Assembly (NCBI GenBank): GCA_902494625.1
Contig: CABUUB010000021.1
Span: forward strand, 1-27,377
Direction of reading: 5' to 3'
DNA: 27,377 nt
Origin: an uncultured Collinsella sp.
Lineage (GTDB): Bacteria; Actinomycetota; Coriobacteriia; Coriobacteriales; Coriobacteriaceae
The position numbers and the translations under genes are program-made. Shown in pieces: positions 8,739-15,248 of this stretch. The notes below the pieces were generated by a model that did not search any database, was not told the DNA's origin, and was given only the letters and a program-made list of their open reading frames with translations. Every line of letters begins with the position of its first letter. Positions within the stretch are counted from its first letter, which is position 1.

Positions 8739-8767
8739 ACAATACGCTATTTGGCTAGTTGTTTGAA
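8739..8767 (-). promoter_or_regulatory. Probable promoter of the ABC transporter operon
   Basis: On the minus strand TTCAAA (8762-8767) and TATTGT (8739-8744) are separated by 17 bases. The -35 hexamer lies inside the palindrome at 8759-8770, so a bound regulator would block polymerase. The leader to the start codon also has two small hairpins (GGCGGCA/TGCCGCC near 8673-8691 and a GGGG/CCCC stem near 8711-8724). Confidence 0.5.
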
Positions 8768-8770
8768 CAA
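8759..8770. promoter_or_regulatory. Candidate operator 1 (TTGTTTGAACAA)
   Basis: Near-perfect palindrome, one base away from TTGTTTAAACAA, covering the -35 region of the binding-protein promoter. Resembles the TreR box TTGTATATACAA of Firmicutes GntR/HutC regulators. Confidence 0.6.
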
Positions 8771-8833
8771 GTATTACTAGAGCGGTAGAAAAACTTCGGT
8801 GAACGGTAATTTCAACTTGATACTTGACAAGTT

Positions 8834-8845
8834 TTGTATAAACAA
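8834..8845. promoter_or_regulatory. Candidate operator 2 (TTGTATAAACAA)
   Basis: One base from both TTGTTTAAACAA and the known TreR box TTGTATATACAA. It lies 75 bases upstream of operator 1. A second short palindrome ACTTGACAAGT (8823-8833) abuts it. Confidence 0.6.
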
Positions 8846-8867
8846 TTATTTGTTATCTAATGCAGAG

Positions 8868-8914
8868 AAAACGCCCGGTCAAGCCGATGTATCGTCGGTT
8901 TGACCGGGCGTTTT
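8868..8914 (-). terminator. Terminator after the GntR-family regulator gene
   Basis: A 20-bp stem (AAAACGCCCGGTCAA arm, one G-T pair) with a seven-base loop. The A-run and T-run at its two ends make it suitable for termination in both directions. It separates the regulator gene from the ABC operon promoter. Confidence 0.88.
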
Positions 8915-8956
8915 CGCTTTGATGGCATGAGTCTCGTCAGGCTGCGAGCTAGCCGG

Positions 8957-9676
8957 CTATCGCTTGGAGTTGACGCGGTAGTGGAAGATCTCGGGATGCG
9001 TGCGGGCATGCGTGACCTCGAACAAGATGCCGTCCGAGGTGTACGACTGGCTCTCCATAACGGCGACGCAATTGTACTTGCCAAGGTCCAAGTAGCTGCA
9101 GTCCTCATCGTTGGCGAGCTCGACGCTCACCGTACGGCGACTCGCCATCACCTTGACGCCGCGTTTGTGCTCCAGATAGTCGTAAATTGACTTTGCGGCG
9201 ATCTCGGGCGTCAGACCCTTGGCGATCGACTCCAAAAAGTAGCCGTGGTCCACCTGGCGAGCATTGCCGTTGAGGCTTCGGACACGCACTACACGAATCA
9301 GCTCCTCGCCCACCTTAAAGCCCAGGCGACGAGAAAGTTGCTCAGTGCAAATCAAATGTTCAAAAGACTTAACGTCCGTCGATGCAACGGCATTGTTGCG
9401 CTTTGCAAATTCGCCAAACGACTCGACTTCCTCGAGTGCGCCCAGCATGTCGGTTTCGCCCTTGAGCCAAATAACGCGCACGCCCTTGCCGTGTATAGGC
9501 TGCACAAACATCTGATCGGCCAGCATGCTCAAGGCGCGTCGAACGGTATTGCGCGTGCAGCCAAACTCCGCGGTCAGCTCGGCTTCGGTTGGCAGCATCT
9601 CCTGAAACGCATAGGTCCCGTTAATGATGCGCGAACGGATCTCGCGGTAGATTCCTTCGTAAATCGCTTTTGGCAT
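8957..9676 (-). CDS. GntR/HutC-family transcriptional regulator with UTRA domain
   Basis: A 239-residue regulator. Residues about 1-70 form the GntR winged helix (IYREIRSRIINGTY, then TEAELTAEFGCTRNTVRRALSML as the helix-turn-helix). Residues about 80-235 form a UTRA effector domain, which in relatives such as TreR and NagR binds a phosphorylated sugar. GAGGTGA lies just before the ATG at 9676. It is divergent from the PTS-phosphatase gene and upstream of the ABC operon, and palindromes like the TreR box occur at both promoter regions, so it probably controls both and itself. The effector is unknown; trehalose- or maltose-phosphate are reasonable guesses. Confidence 0.9.
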   Translation of the reverse strand: MPKAIYEGIYREIRSRIINGTYAFQEMLPTEAELTAEFGCTRNTVRRALSMLADQMFVQPIHGKGVRVIWLKGETDMLGALEEVESFGEFAKRNNAVASTDVKSFEHLICTEQLSRRLGFKVGEELIRVVRVRSLNGNARQVDHGYFLESIAKGLTPEIAAKSIYDYLEHKRGVKVMASRRTVSVELANDEDCSYLDLGKYNCVAVMESQSYTSDGILFEVTHARTHPEIFHYRVNSKR

Positions 9677-9728
9677 GACTTCACCTCTAATGAATATGTA
9701 TGGCTAGGCACGATAGCATTTCTTTGGG

Positions 9729-9740
9729 TTGTTTAAACCG
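9729..9740. promoter_or_regulatory. Candidate operator 3 (TTGTTTAAACCG)
   Basis: Shares TTGTTTAAAC with operator 4 and differs from the perfect palindrome only in the last two bases. It may overlap a -35 element of the regulator gene (TTTAAA at 9732-9737, TATCGT at 9710-9715 on the minus strand, 16-base spacer), suggesting autoregulation. Confidence 0.55.
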
Positions 9741-9837
9741 TCTATCGGCAAAGCACCGATTATTTACCGTCGACGGTTCCCCCGACACCCAGATCGGATC
9801 GAATCAAAACCGTCAATGCGGCAAGCAGTCAGTCCTC

Positions 9838-9862
9838 TACAATGAGTTCATTGTTTAAACGT
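9838..9862 (+). promoter_or_regulatory. PTS gene -10 element and candidate operator 4
   Basis: TACAAT (9838-9843) is a good -10 hexamer for the PTS gene, though no clear -35 is seen. The palindrome TTGTTTAAACGT (9851-9862) would sit at the transcription start, a classic repressor position. Confidence 0.5.
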
Positions 9863-9900
9863 TCTTGCTCGCACAGCATGTTGCATCCGGAAGGCATATT

Positions 9901-12351
9901 ATGCTGCAGAAAATCCAACGCTTTGGCGGGGCAATGTTCGCGCCCGCCATGTTGTTTTCCATATCGGGTCTTATGGTCGGCGTCTCCGCCCTCGCAACGT
10001 CTGCGGATATCGTCGGCGACCTCGCCGTATACGGAACCCCTTGGTACGTTTTTTGGACTATCATCCAGCGCGGCTCGTGGACGGTCTTTAAACGACTTCC
10101 GCTCCTTTTTGCCGTAGCGCTGCCCATCGGCCTTGCCCAAAAGCAACCAGCTCGTTGTTGCCTCGAGGCGCTCGTGGCCTATTTTGCCTATTGCTTCTTT
10201 TTGAGCGAGATCATCAAGCTGAGCGGAGACAACCTTGGACTTAAGTACCCGTCGTCTTTGACCTCCGCTAGCGGCATCACCATCATCGACGGCATCAAGA
10301 CACTCGACACCGGCATTATCGGCCCGCTGGCGGTGTCGGCAACCGTCGTCGCCATCCATGACCGCTTCTACGATGCCAAGGTTCCCGATTGGCTCGGTAC
10401 CTTCTCGGGTTCCTCGCTGGTCTACCTCATCAGCTTTTTTGCCGTGTTCGCCCTTGCCGCCATCTCGGCCGCCATCGTGCCCTTCGTATACGCAGCGACC
10501 GAAACGCTGCGCCACGCACTTGCGGGCGTCGGCCCCTTCGGCGTGGGTATCTTTGTGTTTTTGGAGCGAGCACTCGAGCCCATGGGGCTGCACCATCTGC
10601 TCTACATGCCGATCTACTACGACAACCTGGTCATTAACGACGGCATCTACGCCACGTGGAGCAGCTTGCTCCCCATCCTCTCCCATAGCACGCGCCCCCT
10701 TAATGAGCTTGCGCCGTGGGCCGGTTTTACCGCCACCGGCTGGGTCAAGCTCTTTGGCCTTCCCGCCATCGCAGCCGCATTCTACTCCACCGCAAAACCC
10801 GAGCGCCGCGCCGGCCTCAGGGTCATCCTTGTTCCCGCCATCATCGCCTCGGTGGTTTGCGGCGTTACCGAGCCACTCGAGTTTCTCTTTATGTTCACCC
10901 ACCCCGGGCTCTTTTTTCTCTACGCCGTCTTATCGTCTTGCCTTGCCACAACCATGAATCTCTTTGGCATCGTCGGCATCTTCTCGGGCGGCCTCATGGA
11001 GATGGCAACCTTCAACTTTATTCCGCTCATGCGCATGCATGCCGGTGCCTATCTTTTGGCGCTCGGTATCGGCCTTGCCTTTAGCCTCATCTTTTTTGTG
11101 AGTTTTCGAGCACTCATCTTGATCTATGACCTTAAGACGCCGGGCCGCGAGGATCATGTCGCCAATCGCGCGGCAATCGATCGTTTAACGGAAAGCGGCT
11201 TTGCCAAAGAGCAATCTCCCAATGACGAGGTCAATAGTCGATCCGATCAAGATCACATCCTCGCTGAGCGGGTAATTCAGCTTTTAGGTGGTGTTGGCAA
11301 TATTGTGGGCGCAACCAACTGCGCCACGCGGCTGCGCGTCGAAGTCGTGGACCCTTCCATCGTCGCGGACAACGCGACCTTCGTCGCAGCGGGTGCCAAA
11401 GGCCTCATCGTCACCGGCAAGACTGCCCAGGTAATCATCGGCATCTCGGTTCCCCGCGTCAAAGAGCACTTTGATCAGATTATGGGACTCGAACCGGGTT
11501 TTGCACTCGCCACCTCGCCTTCTCATGCCGCCGACGCCGCCAAAAAGCATGGCAATGTCTGCTTCTTCGACATCGACGGTACGCTCGCCTGGCAAGACCC
11601 CAAACTTGCCCAAGAGCTCCCCGAGGGCGAGCGAGATCTTTCCCCCTATCCCAACGAGACGGTTGCACAGGCGATTCGCACATTTGTCGCCAACGGCAAC
11701 AAAGCCTTTATCTGCACGGGGCGTACCCTCGGCTGCATCCATCCTAAGCTGCTCGAGTTGCCGTGGACGGGCGTCGTGTGTCTCGCGGGCGGTTACGCCG
11801 AACTCGAGGGACGCATTATGCGAAATGCAGCCATAAACCCTGGTCTGCTACAGCGCCTCGCCCCCTATCTCGAGCAATCGGGTGAGGTCATTCGCTTTGA
11901 GGGTATCGATCGCGTGGTGCGCATGAGTGCAGATGCCCCCGAGACGTGCGGATACGCACGCACCGTGGGCGACGCCGTCACACAACTTGAGCACTACAAC
12001 GCCTATAAAATTCTTATGTCCACACCACTTGCCAACCGCATCGCCCAAGATGAAGAGCTTGGACCTCTGCTATGTCTCAACGAGCTCGAGCTCGAGGTCA
12101 CAGAAATCTCGCCTCGTGAGTGCACCAAACGGGCCGGAATCAGTGCCGTGCTCGACGCCCTGGGGCCAGATCACGGCACCGTGTACGGCATTGGCGACGC
12201 GAGCAACGACGTCGCCCTCATGGAGGCGGTCGATGTTGGCATTGCCATGGGCAACGCGCCGGACTTCCTCAAGGAAAAGGCCGACTACGTAACCGACAGC
12301 TTCGACCACGACGGCGTCGTCACCGCGCTCGAACACTTTGGGCTTATCTAG
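9901..12351 (+). CDS. MalX-like PTS EIIC-EIIB fused to a Cof-type HAD phosphatase
   Basis: An 816-residue three-part protein. Residues about 1-420 are a membrane EIIC of the glucose/maltose superfamily, closest in recall to E. coli MalX, with TEPLEF (323-328) and LMRMHAGAYLLALG. Residues about 455-535 are EIIB, with phosphoryl Cys474 in NCATRLRV. Residues about 553-816 are a full Cof-type HAD hydrolase: DIDGT (Asp557, Asp559), ICTGRT, Lys743 and GDASND (765-770). EIIA is absent and must act in trans. The ATG at 9901 follows GGAAGG by six bases; a TTG at 9865 is less likely. Inferred role: import of an alpha-glucoside as sugar-phosphate followed by dephosphorylation, or a phosphatase acting on another sugar-phosphate. 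It is divergent from the GntR-family gene. Confidence 0.9.
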   Translation: MLQKIQRFGGAMFAPAMLFSISGLMVGVSALATSADIVGDLAVYGTPWYVFWTIIQRGSWTVFKRLPLLFAVALPIGLAQKQPARCCLEALVAYFAYCFFLSEIIKLSGDNLGLKYPSSLTSASGITIIDGIKTLDTGIIGPLAVSATVVAIHDRFYDAKVPDWLGTFSGSSLVYLISFFAVFALAAISAAIVPFVYAATETLRHALAGVGPFGVGIFVFLERALEPMGLHHLLYMPIYYDNLVINDGIYATWSSLLPILSHSTRPLNELAPWAGFTATGWVKLFGLPAIAAAFYSTAKPERRAGLRVILVPAIIASVVCGVTEPLEFLFMFTHPGLFFLYAVLSSCLATTMNLFGIVGIFSGGLMEMATFNFIPLMRMHAGAYLLALGIGLAFSLIFFVSFRALILIYDLKTPGREDHVANRAAIDRLTESGFAKEQSPNDEVNSRSDQDHILAERVIQLLGGVGNIVGATNCATRLRVEVVDPSIVADNATFVAAGAKGLIVTGKTAQVIIGISVPRVKEHFDQIMGLEPGFALATSPSHAADAAKKHGNVCFFDIDGTLAWQDPKLAQELPEGERDLSPYPNETVAQAIRTFVANGNKAFICTGRTLGCIHPKLLELPWTGVVCLAGGYAELEGRIMRNAAINPGLLQRLAPYLEQSGEVIRFEGIDRVVRMSADAPETCGYARTVGDAVTQLEHYNAYKILMSTPLANRIAQDEELGPLLCLNELELEVTEISPRECTKRAGISAVLDALGPDHGTVYGIGDASNDVALMEAVDVGIAMGNAPDFLKEKADYVTDSFDHDGVVTALEHFGLI

Positions 12352-12467
12352 CCGAGCCCCTTGCCGCGTTTGCAGCCGCAAGACTCAATCTTCTTCAACC
12401 GCCGCGCTCGACGCCCTAATGTGGCAATATGTTGTCTGCATATTGCATCAATGCTTCCTAAGAAAGA

Positions 12468-13493
12468 ATGCGAGAACCTGTGTCCAGTCCGTTTACCAGC
12501 TTTTTAGCCCAGCACTTTGACCAGATCAACGACTATCTGGCCACGTTCTTTGACGGACAGGCGACCTCTGCCGATATCGAGCGCTACCTGTACGCGCCGC
12601 TCTCGGCTTTTACGGCCAACGCCGGCAAGCGCCACCGCCCGCTTATCTGCATGCTCGCCGCAACCGCAGTGGGCGGTAGCTTTGAGAGCGCCCGCAGCGC
12701 CGCGGCAGCTATCGAGCATTTCCAGTCGGGCGCGCTGATTCACGACGACATCGCCGATAACGGGCAGCTGCGCCGCGGCAAGCCCTGTATGCACCTCACC
12801 GAGGGCACGGGGCTTGCCATCAACTGCGGCGACCTGGCACTTACCATGGTCACCAAGACGGTTCTCGACGACCCCACGCTCGAGCCTAACGTAAAACTCC
12901 GCGTACTCCACGAGCTCACCGAGATGATCGTCCGCACCATCGAGGGCCAGGCGCTCGACTTGGGCTGGGTACGCGACGGGCGCTTTGACATCTCGGTCGA
13001 CGATTACCTGGACATGGCAACGCACAAGACCGCGTATTACAGCGGAGCCACGCCGCTTGCCACCGGAGCCATTATCGGCGGCGGCAGTGAGGAGCAAATT
13101 GAGGCATTGCGCACCTTTGGCCTACACACGGGCCTTGCCTTTCAGATTCAGGACGACCTGCTCAACCTTGTCGGCACTAAGGAAGCCGCCAACAAGGACT
13201 TCCGCACCGACATCACCGAGGGTAAGCGCACGCTCGTTGCCGTGCACGCCCTGTCTGATGAGCGCTATAACGACGAGATTGAAGCGATCCTCTCCTCGGG
13301 CACCGAGGACCCCGCGCAGCTCGCGCGTGCCGTGGACATCTTCCAAGAGACCGGCTCTATCGATTACGCCCACGCCTACGCGCTGGACCTGACCGCCAAA
13401 GCCAAGGCCGCCATCGAGAACGTTGAGCTTGATCCGCACGCACGCGAGCTGTTCCTCTCCATGGCAGATTTCTTTGTGGAGCGCCTTAACTAG
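12468..13493 (+). CDS. Polyprenyl diphosphate synthase
   Basis: Chain-elongating trans-prenyltransferase of 341 residues; such enzymes make farnesyl, geranylgeranyl or longer diphosphates for lipid carriers and quinones. The first Asp-rich motif is canonical (DDIAD, residues 93-97, in LIHDDIAD), with GKRHRP before it. The second is DDLLN (229-233, after FQIQ), with Asn in the place of the usual last Asp, a variant also known in some GGPP synthases. KDFRTDITEGKRTL follows as expected. The start is uncertain: the ATG at 12468 has only AAGAAAG before it, and a GTG at 12480 is possible. Product chain length cannot be determined. The gene stands alone between the PTS gene and a peptidoglycan-binding protein gene. 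Confidence 0.9.
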   Translation: MREPVSSPFTSFLAQHFDQINDYLATFFDGQATSADIERYLYAPLSAFTANAGKRHRPLICMLAATAVGGSFESARSAAAAIEHFQSGALIHDDIADNGQLRRGKPCMHLTEGTGLAINCGDLALTMVTKTVLDDPTLEPNVKLRVLHELTEMIVRTIEGQALDLGWVRDGRFDISVDDYLDMATHKTAYYSGATPLATGAIIGGGSEEQIEALRTFGLHTGLAFQIQDDLLNLVGTKEAANKDFRTDITEGKRTLVAVHALSDERYNDEIEAILSSGTEDPAQLARAVDIFQETGSIDYAHAYALDLTAKAKAAIENVELDPHARELFLSMADFFVERLN

Positions 13494-13631
13494 CGGGGGT
13501 AATAAAACCTGTCAGCAGCGTATTTGGGTACAACTTGCTACACTGTTGAGTGCATGTTTATGCATCCCTTTGCGTTGTCTATCCGACACACGCTCAAATA
13601 GTACGAATGGTACGCCGAAAGGGGTTCGTTC

Positions 13632-14537
13632 ATGGAACCTATTACAACGGGCATGCAGGGAGCAGCCGTCGAGGACGTCCAGTCCCGCCTTCTGCAGCTC
13701 GGCTATACAATCGATGACACCGAGGTTGCCGACAAGCGCTTTGGCACCACCACCGAACAGGCTGTTGGCACCTTTAGGCTCGATAGCGGCCTTGCCGCTG
13801 GCTGTGCCGTCGATATCCCCTGCTGGATCGCCCTGGTCGATGCCTCGTATAAGCTAGGCGACCGCACCCTCTACCTGCGTATGCCCAATTTCCATGGCGC
13901 CGACGTGCAGGCCCTGCAGAAGGCGCTCAACGTTTTGGGCTTTGCCTGCGGCGAGGACGATGGCTACTTTGGCCCTCACACCGAGGCGGCCCTTCAGCAG
14001 TTCCAGGAAAACGTCGGTCTGTTTGCCGACGGCATGGCTTTCCAGGATACCTACGCCTATATCAACCGCCTGCACCATGTGTGGGAGGGTAAACCTTCGG
14101 TGACCGAGGCCGAATCGCGCATCGGCTTTGCCCGCGCGGCCAACGTACTCGAGCGTTTCCAGATTGCCGTCATCGGTGAGGACCCCATCGCGCGCAGCGT
14201 AGCATCGCGCATGTGGAACATCGCCACGGCGACGACCGACAACAGCGGCATGATGCTTTGCGACTCCGAGGTTCCGACCGACGTTGACCTGGTGCTCGAG
14301 ATCGCAAGCGACGAGCTGCCCGCCGACGCCGCTCCGCGCGCCACGATTGCCCTCGCCGAGTGCCACAACCTGGCCCAGCGCATCCGCACTGCCAATGTCG
14401 CCGCGCAGCAGAAGCCGGCACGCATTCGCATTGAGCTCACGGGCATGACGCGCTACAACGGCACCTTCACGGCCAGCGACGCGCAGACACTCGCCGTACG
14501 CCTGCTCGATGGCGTTTGCGATGCCCTCGCAGATTAG
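13632..14537 (+). CDS. Protein with two peptidoglycan-binding (PG_binding_1) domains
   Basis: 301 residues. Two PG_binding_1 repeats are seen: residues about 5-70 (GMQGAAVEDVQSRLLQLGY, then FGTTTEQAVGTF) and about 87-145 (VQALQKALNVLGF, then GYFGPHTEAALQQFQ). The remaining 150 residues are not confidently recognised; the order resembles actinobacterial CwlM, where two such repeats precede an amidase fold, but the amidase zinc ligands are not visible. There is no signal peptide or membrane segment, so it seems cytoplasmic, odd for a wall-binding protein. AAAGGGG lies eight bases before the ATG. It may bind a wall precursor or act as a regulator; function is unproven. tRNA-Gln follows 38 bases after its stop. 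Confidence 0.8.
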   Translation: MEPITTGMQGAAVEDVQSRLLQLGYTIDDTEVADKRFGTTTEQAVGTFRLDSGLAAGCAVDIPCWIALVDASYKLGDRTLYLRMPNFHGADVQALQKALNVLGFACGEDDGYFGPHTEAALQQFQENVGLFADGMAFQDTYAYINRLHHVWEGKPSVTEAESRIGFARAANVLERFQIAVIGEDPIARSVASRMWNIATATTDNSGMMLCDSEVPTDVDLVLEIASDELPADAAPRATIALAECHNLAQRIRTANVAAQQKPARIRIELTGMTRYNGTFTASDAQTLAVRLLDGVCDALAD

Positions 14538-14575
14538 GTAAACTAAACGAGTTGCTTTTGGGCAACACCACACAT

Positions 14576-14650
14576 TGGGACGTAGTTCAACGGTAGAACT
14601 CCGGTTTTTGGTGCCGGCTGTTGGGGGTTCGAATCCCTCCGTCCCAGCCA
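14576..14650 (+). tRNA. tRNA-Gln (anticodon UUG)
   Basis: Full cloverleaf: acceptor 14576-14582 with 14640-14646 (seven pairs), D arm GTTC/GAAC, anticodon stem CCGGT/GCCGG with TTG at 14608-14610, T arm GGGGG/CCCTC around TTCGAAT, discriminator G, and encoded CCA at 14648-14650. Confidence 0.96.
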
Positions 14651-14659
14651 TTAAAATTG

Positions 14660-14696
14660 AGCGCCCTGAGTCCATAACGGCCCAGGGCGCTTTCTT
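14660..14696 (+). terminator. Probable terminator after tRNA-Gln
   Basis: A nine-base-pair stem AGCGCCCTG (14660-14668) / CAGGGCGCT (14683-14691) with a 14-base loop, followed by TTCTT. A diverged look-alike (GCCCCAGGCCCATAACGACC) occurs at about 15011-15030. Confidence 0.6.
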
Positions 14697-14701
14697 GTGG
14701 G

Positions 14702-14840
14702 CAAGCGGAGGGATTCGAACCCGCAAGGGTGCGGAGCTGAGGAAACGCGAAGCGTTTTCCAGCGCAGCACGCAAGGAGCGAAGCGACGCAGCGGGGCGCG
14801 GCCGCCGAAAAGGCGGACGCGGAATCCCACCGTCCCATAT
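14702..14840. repeat. Hairpin-rich element with a tRNA T-arm-like end, copy A
   Basis: Begins with CAAGCGGAGGGATTCGAACC, whose last 16 bases are the reverse complement of tRNA-Gln positions 14626-14641. It continues through G+C-rich hairpins (GGAAACGC/GCGTTTTCC, GCCGCC/GGCGGAC) and ends in GGAATCCCACCGTCCCAT. ORFs drawn across it are tRNA antisense artefacts. The rest of the gap up to 15103 contains copy B of the 20-mer and two more hairpins, but no gene. Confidence 0.55.
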
Positions 14841-14883
14841 CAGCCATAAGCTCCCCACATCCCAACTTTTCAGCCAAGGGCAA

Positions 14884-14965
14884 CAAGCGGAGGGATTCGA
14901 ACCGGGGCACTTAGGGACGTTCCTAAAGTGCCGGCCATAACTTCTCCTGCAGGACGAGAAGTTGA
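14884..14965. repeat. T-arm-like 20-mer copy B with two hairpins
   Basis: The same 20-mer (14884-14903) recurs 182 bases after copy A, in the same orientation. It is followed by a hairpin GGCACTTAGGGA/TCCTAAAGTGCC (about 14907-14933) and by AACTTCTC/GAGAAGTT (about 14939-14963). No cloverleaf can be folded. Confidence 0.55.
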
Positions 14966-15103
14966 AGTAGTTTTCAGGCATATCCCAAAAACCACCCTCA
15001 AAAGACAGACGCCCCAGGCCCATAACGACCAAGAGCGCCTTGCATCTAGAATTATCAGCCCTGTTCCGAAAAGCGAGCCGCATGCAACAACTAAGTAACC
15101 ACA

Positions 15104-15240
15104 GGCCCCGGGAGAGCGGGGACACCGGCTTAGGTTTATCGCGAGTTCCGCACGAACAGGAGGCCACTCAATGTGGCCTCCGTCGTGAGCAGGACTGTAG
15201 AGCAGGAAACCTAAGCCGGTGTCCCCGCTCTCCCGGGGCC
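15104..15240 (+). repeat. Nested palindromic element, copy 1
   Basis: Perfect 34-bp arms (15104-15137 and 15207-15240, starting GGCCCCGGGAGAGCGGGG) enclose a 69-base core. The core begins ATCGCGAGTTCCGCACG and ends GACTGTAGAGCAGG, with an inner nine-bp hairpin GGAGGCCAC/GTGGCCTCC (15159-15181). It lies eight bases beyond the stop of the minus-strand Toprim gene, where it may act as an operon end structure. Confidence 0.95.
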
Positions 15241-15248
15241 GGCGGAAT

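Noticed and set aside
7319..8758. A 479-codon plus-strand open frame opposite the binding-protein gene
   Set aside because: Shadow of a real minus-strand gene with a clear lipoprotein signal and ribosome site; the Leu/Val/Gly-rich translation has no family features. Similar shadows opposite the ATPase (4322-5518), malF and the tsaBD fusion were dropped for the same reason.
14702..14903. A second tRNA gene on the minus strand
   Set aside because: Only the T-arm-like part is present; no acceptor, D or anticodon arm can be folded upstream of either copy.
13854..15167. A 437-codon minus-strand frame containing EGFEPPTAGTKNRSS
   Set aside because: This is the well-known artefact of translating the reverse strand of a tRNA gene; the frame also runs antisense through the peptidoglycan-binding protein gene.
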